Source: Psychrobacillus sp. INOP01 (GTDB taxonomy: Bacteria; Bacillota; Bacilli; Bacillales_A; Planococcaceae). Taken from it: a stretch of DNA of 64,000 bases. The stretch spans positions 930,001-994,000 of the forward strand of contig NZ_CP073315.1 of NCBI RefSeq assembly GCF_018140925.1. Direction: 5' to 3'. Positions 61,874 through 64,000 of this stretch are shown piece by piece. The notes beneath the pieces are model-generated. The model saw nothing but the letters and a program-made list of their open reading frames with translations, was not told where the DNA came from and ran no database searches. Positions within the stretch are counted from its first letter, which is position 1; the number at the start of each line of letters is the position of its first letter. A program made the translations under genes and the position numbers.

Positions 61874-61892
61874 TTATATGGAGACGGCGGGA
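61874..61892. repeat. Right attachment site of the island
   Basis: TTATATGGAGACGGCGGGA, identical to 53837-53855, coinciding with the acceptor and T-stem end of the tmRNA-like sequence. Confidence 0.8.
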
Positions 61893-61992
61893 TTTGAACC
61901 CGCGTCCAGAAACTCTAACACTTAAGCTTCTACGCGTGTATCTTGCCTATTTAGGTTTCGCGTAGCACTATGCCGACATTAGAGTCCCAACG
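61879..61992 (-). ncRNA. ssrA: 3' part of transfer-messenger RNA (ssrA), partial
   Basis: On the minus strand GCGTAGAAGCTTAAGTGTTA, then GTTTCTGGACGCGGGTTCAA and ATCCCGCCGTCTCCA, is the classic tmRNA 3' end (helix 2 strand, T arm, acceptor). ACTCTAA (about 61977-61983) can pair with TTAGAGT as a helix-2-like element. The universal 5' part (GGGGACG...GGATTCGACAGG) and the tag-coding region are not found in the window, so this is a 3' fragment, left by integration events, not a full gene. Confidence 0.65.
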
Positions 61993-62170
61993 GTTTATGC
62001 CATTTCCATAATTTTATATTCAAAAGTTTTCTCCGCTAGGGAGTATTACATATTTACGAACTTGGTTCAAAGACCTTCCGAAGTCTAGTATATAACACAT
62101 GTTTGTAAAATAAAAAGAGTAGTATGGTTTATTTAAGTTCAACTTTTAAATTTGTTTTAGCTTAAGATTA

Positions 62171-62836
62171 TTAAGATAACAATGAATATTGTTTCCCTAA
62201 TAAATAATTTAATGCATACTTATTTCTGTGAAATGAATTATCGACTACCTCTAAATTATTGATAATAAATAATTTATTTAATATTTTAAACAAATCTAAT
62301 GTTTGATTCATTCGATTTGCTTTATTTCTTTTAGTAATATCATTTACACCATTCACACATTCTTCAAAATTAGCAACTAAATGATTAGCTAGAATATTAC
62401 CGCCATGAATATACGAACATGAAATTTTATACTCATTCATTATTTTACTGTACTCTGATTCATTTAAAACCAACCTATTTTGTTCTTTTAAATCTACAAA
62501 GGATTGCGAAGTAATATGAGATATGTATTCATCTTTTTTTAAAATTAACCTAATGTAGTTCTCTATAATAGATCTTTCATTTAAATATAGATATCTAGTT
62601 GATTCATTTATATCATTTAAAATAAAATTAAAGAAATCTGAAATTAAAACTTCTACAAAATAAGTTTGTGGATATGCGTTCAATATATGTTTAAAAAACA
62701 ATGTTTGTTTAGCTATTACTCTATAATATTCAATTGTTTTTTTATCTAATTGTGAGAGTTGTTCAATATAAGTTATAAGATCATTTATTTCCTCTTTACA
62801 AATTTTTAAGCCTACTTCATTCATACTTTTATCCAT
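62171..62836 (-). CDS. Hypothetical protein of a ParA-linked operon, 221 residues
   Basis: Largely helical, soluble, AT-rich gene. FFKHILNAYPQTYFVEVLIS and ENYIRLILKKDEYISHITSQ are helical; SCSYIHGGNILANHLVANFE has the [S/Y]-x-H-G-G pattern seen in some HEPN-like domains, but this is only a suggestion. It overlaps the 116-residue gene upstream by 16 bases, so they are co-translated. Last gene of the ParA operon; no family recognised with confidence. Confidence 0.6.
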   Translation of the reverse strand: MDKSMNEVGLKICKEEINDLITYIEQLSQLDKKTIEYYRVIAKQTLFFKHILNAYPQTYFVEVLISDFFNFILNDINESTRYLYLNERSIIENYIRLILKKDEYISHITSQSFVDLKEQNRLVLNESEYSKIMNEYKISCSYIHGGNILANHLVANFEECVNGVNDITKRNKANRMNQTLDLFKILNKLFIINNLEVVDNSFHRNKYALNYLLGKQYSLLS

Positions 62837-63171
62837 CCATCAAAAGTATTACCGATCTTTGATTTCGAATTTTCTAGCCGTTTATCAATCTCTTTATCAA
62901 TAAATTTATACAGGTTATTCTTATACTCCAAATAAACTTTATCTTCACAATCTTCAATTAACCTTATTGTTCTAGAAACTATCGTTGTTCTTGAAGCATA
63001 AACATACTCATTAAATTCCTTATTAAAAACTTCCATCAAGAAAGATTTAGTATCTATATTTTTATCAAACAACTCTGTTGATAAAATTATTTCACTTACA
63101 ATTCCTATCAACTTATATTTTGGGGGTTTTGAATTTTTCAATTCATTTCTATAAATTTTTAATTCATCCAT
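62821..63171 (-). CDS. Small hypothetical protein of the ParA-linked operon, 116 residues
   Basis: Charged helical protein starting MDELKIYRNELKNSKPPKYK, with TIVSRTIRLIEDCEDKVYLE. Placed 20 bases after the ParA gene, the usual place of a ParB-like or centromere-binding partner, though no helix-turn-helix or ParB motif is evident. Family unknown. Confidence 0.6.
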   Translation of the reverse strand: MDELKIYRNELKNSKPPKYKLIGIVSEIILSTELFDKNIDTKSFLMEVFNKEFNEYVYASRTTIVSRTIRLIEDCEDKVYLEYKNNLYKFIDKEIDKRLENSKSKIGNTFDGWIKV

Positions 63172-63191
63172 TTTGCATCTCCAATACCCAT

Positions 63192-64000
63192 TTAATTCAC
63201 TGCTTCCAATGTAAATGCAATTTTTTCTAACATTTCATGACTAATAGATTCAATATCCTCTAATGAAGATTTATATTTTGTAGGTAAGGTTCCACTATAA
63301 CCATACTGAATATGGTTAACTATATGACTAATTGAGTCAAAAATATCTATATCATTTACGGATTTCTTTGATTCAAAATCATTTTTTATTTTTAGTTGTT
63401 TTGTATTCATATTTTTATTTACCATTGTATAAACAATTCCCAGACATTTTAAATCTATTCCTTCCGAAGCTATTAAATTACCTACTGCTGTTTGTAAAGA
63501 ATCAATACCTATAATAGAGTATCGGTCAATTCTATTAGGAATTATGTAAAAGTCTGAGGCTAAAAGTGCACTATCAGTATAGATAGTTAATGTAGGTGGA
63601 CAATCAATTATTATATAATCATATTGTTTCCTTAATCTACTTTCTGAAATAAAATTTTTCAATCGCTTAACTAAGCTAAAATCACTATTTTTATTTGCTA
63701 AAACTAAATTTAAATCACCACACAATAAATCTAAACCATCTTTCAAGTTAATTATTAAGTCTTCTGCTTTTGGTAAGGAATATCTTTTAGACATATCTAA
63801 TTGAGGTTTGAATAATTGGAAAATAGTTTTATTCTTATTCAATACTTCTAAAGTATAAAAGTTATTACTTACTTCTTCGTCTTCATCTTCATCGTCTGCA
63901 TTTCCCAGAAAAACTTCTTCTAGTGTAGTCCTAAGATCTACTTTTTCATCGTCTATAATTGTATCATCAATAACACTTTTCTTTTTATATGCATCTATCA
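63192..64000 (-). CDS. ParA-family ATPase, C-terminal part (runs off the window)
   Basis: The reading frame continues without stop to position 64000, so the start and Walker A are outside. Within the window YDYIIIDCPPTLTIYTDSAL is the ParA/MinD Walker A' - Walker B stretch, FYIIPNRIDRYSIIGIDSLQ follows, and the C terminus is helical. The part beyond 63842 contains an unusual acidic run (ADDEDEDEE), which the plain ParA fold does not need. Likely partitions or positions a plasmid-like or integrative element, or drives an associated effector. Confidence 0.75.
   Translation of the reverse strand, partial: IDAYKKKSVIDDTIIDDEKVDLRTTLEEVFLGNADDEDEDEEVSNNFYTLEVLNKNKTIFQLFKPQLDMSKRYSLPKAEDLIINLKDGLDLLCGDLNLVLANKNSDFSLVKRLKNFISESRLRKQYDYIIIDCPPTLTIYTDSALLASDFYIIPNRIDRYSIIGIDSLQTAVGNLIASEGIDLKCLGIVYTMVNKNMNTKQLKIKNDFESKKSVNDIDIFDSISHIVNHIQYGYSGTLPTKYKSSLEDIESISHEMLEKIAFTLEAVN

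Larger units (their letters stand above)
53837..61892. mobile_element. Genomic island inserted at the 3' end of ssrA, carrying a LlaJI-like R-M system
   Basis: About 8.05 kb between the two 19-bp att repeats. It encodes a broken ImmA/IrrE-type gene, the nuclease and GTPase subunits and two methyltransferases of a restriction system, and an integrase reading towards the right att. A second repeat pair (TAACATCG-TTTTA-CATCGG, 53929-53951 and 61758-61781) lies just inside each end in the same orientation, as expected of integrase arm sites. The integrase is truncated, so the island is probably fixed. Confidence 0.78.

Noticed and set aside
61879-61920. tRNA gene suggested by the GGGTTCAAATCCC arm
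   Set aside because: Only a T arm and acceptor end are present, with the GTTTCTGGACGCGGG lead typical of tmRNA; no anticodon arm.

Overview
The window is AT-rich and reads as the chromosome of an endospore-forming Bacillales bacterium. The evidence is a gamma-type small acid-soluble spore protein, SigL (sigma-54), CcpA (cre) boxes, a Fur box, and PadR, GntR and DeoR regulators. I infer the Planococcaceae/Lysinibacillus side of Bacillales from overall gene flavour only. No rRNA, complete tRNA or CRISPR array is visible.

Layout. (1) 1-3.3 kb: the 5' part of a NupC-type nucleoside transporter, then a small operon of hydroxyacid dehydrogenase, uridine-kinase-like P-loop kinase and ECF transporter S component. 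(2) 3.3-11.4 kb: a GntR-controlled catabolic operon (two aldehyde dehydrogenases, SDR, malate/tartrate-type decarboxylating dehydrogenase, LarA-like racemase, iron alcohol dehydrogenase) for an unknown hydroxy-acid or polyol. (3) 11.4-23.3 kb: a sugar-acid regulon that fits D-apionate breakdown through L-erythrulose. A TRAP transporter imports an acid; ApnO-like and OiaC-like enzymes make L-erythrulose; split DhaK/DhaL phosphorylates it; TIM-like and RpiB-like isomerases give erythrose 4-phosphate; transaldolase and transketolase pass it to central metabolism. A divergent DeoR regulator and a perfect cre box sit at the TRAP genes.

(4) 23-37 kb: housekeeping and accessory genes (SstT, gamma-SASP, Fur-controlled IDEAL-domain protein, tandem YibE/F, PadR/HAAS pair, luciferase-like oxidoreductase, prolyl-4-hydroxylase, SigL), mixed with decayed genes and intergenic repeats. 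(5) 37.6-48.3 kb: a sigma-54 regulon. An enhancer-binding activator lies divergent to an SDR. Next to it is a seven-gene operon with a second SDR, two divergent homologues of the glycine decarboxylase P-protein subunits (GcvPA/GcvPB), an amino-acid ABC transporter and a RocB-like M20 peptidase. Both transcription units have -24/-12 promoters and matching upstream palindromes at the same distance. The GcvP-like pair has lost several canonical motifs and has no GcvH or GcvT beside it, so it is the best candidate here for an undescribed pathway.

(6) 48.3-53.8 kb: HelD-like ATPase, an orphan immunity gene with a broken toxin remnant, and an unknown coiled-coil protein. (7) 53.84-61.89 kb: an approximately 8-kb island flanked by a 19-bp repeat that matches the 3' end of ssrA (tmRNA). 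It carries a LlaJI/BsuMI-like restriction-modification system (two m5C methyltransferases, McrB-like GTPase, LlaJI-type nuclease) and a truncated integrase. The promoter of the R-M operon holds an inverted pair of GACGC sites, as in the LlaJI self-regulating promoter. (8) 62.1-64 kb: a three-gene ParA-containing operon running off the window, probably part of a neighbouring element.

A family of about 76-bp palindromic repeats (five copies, one orientation) is scattered from 25.7 to 51.4 kb.
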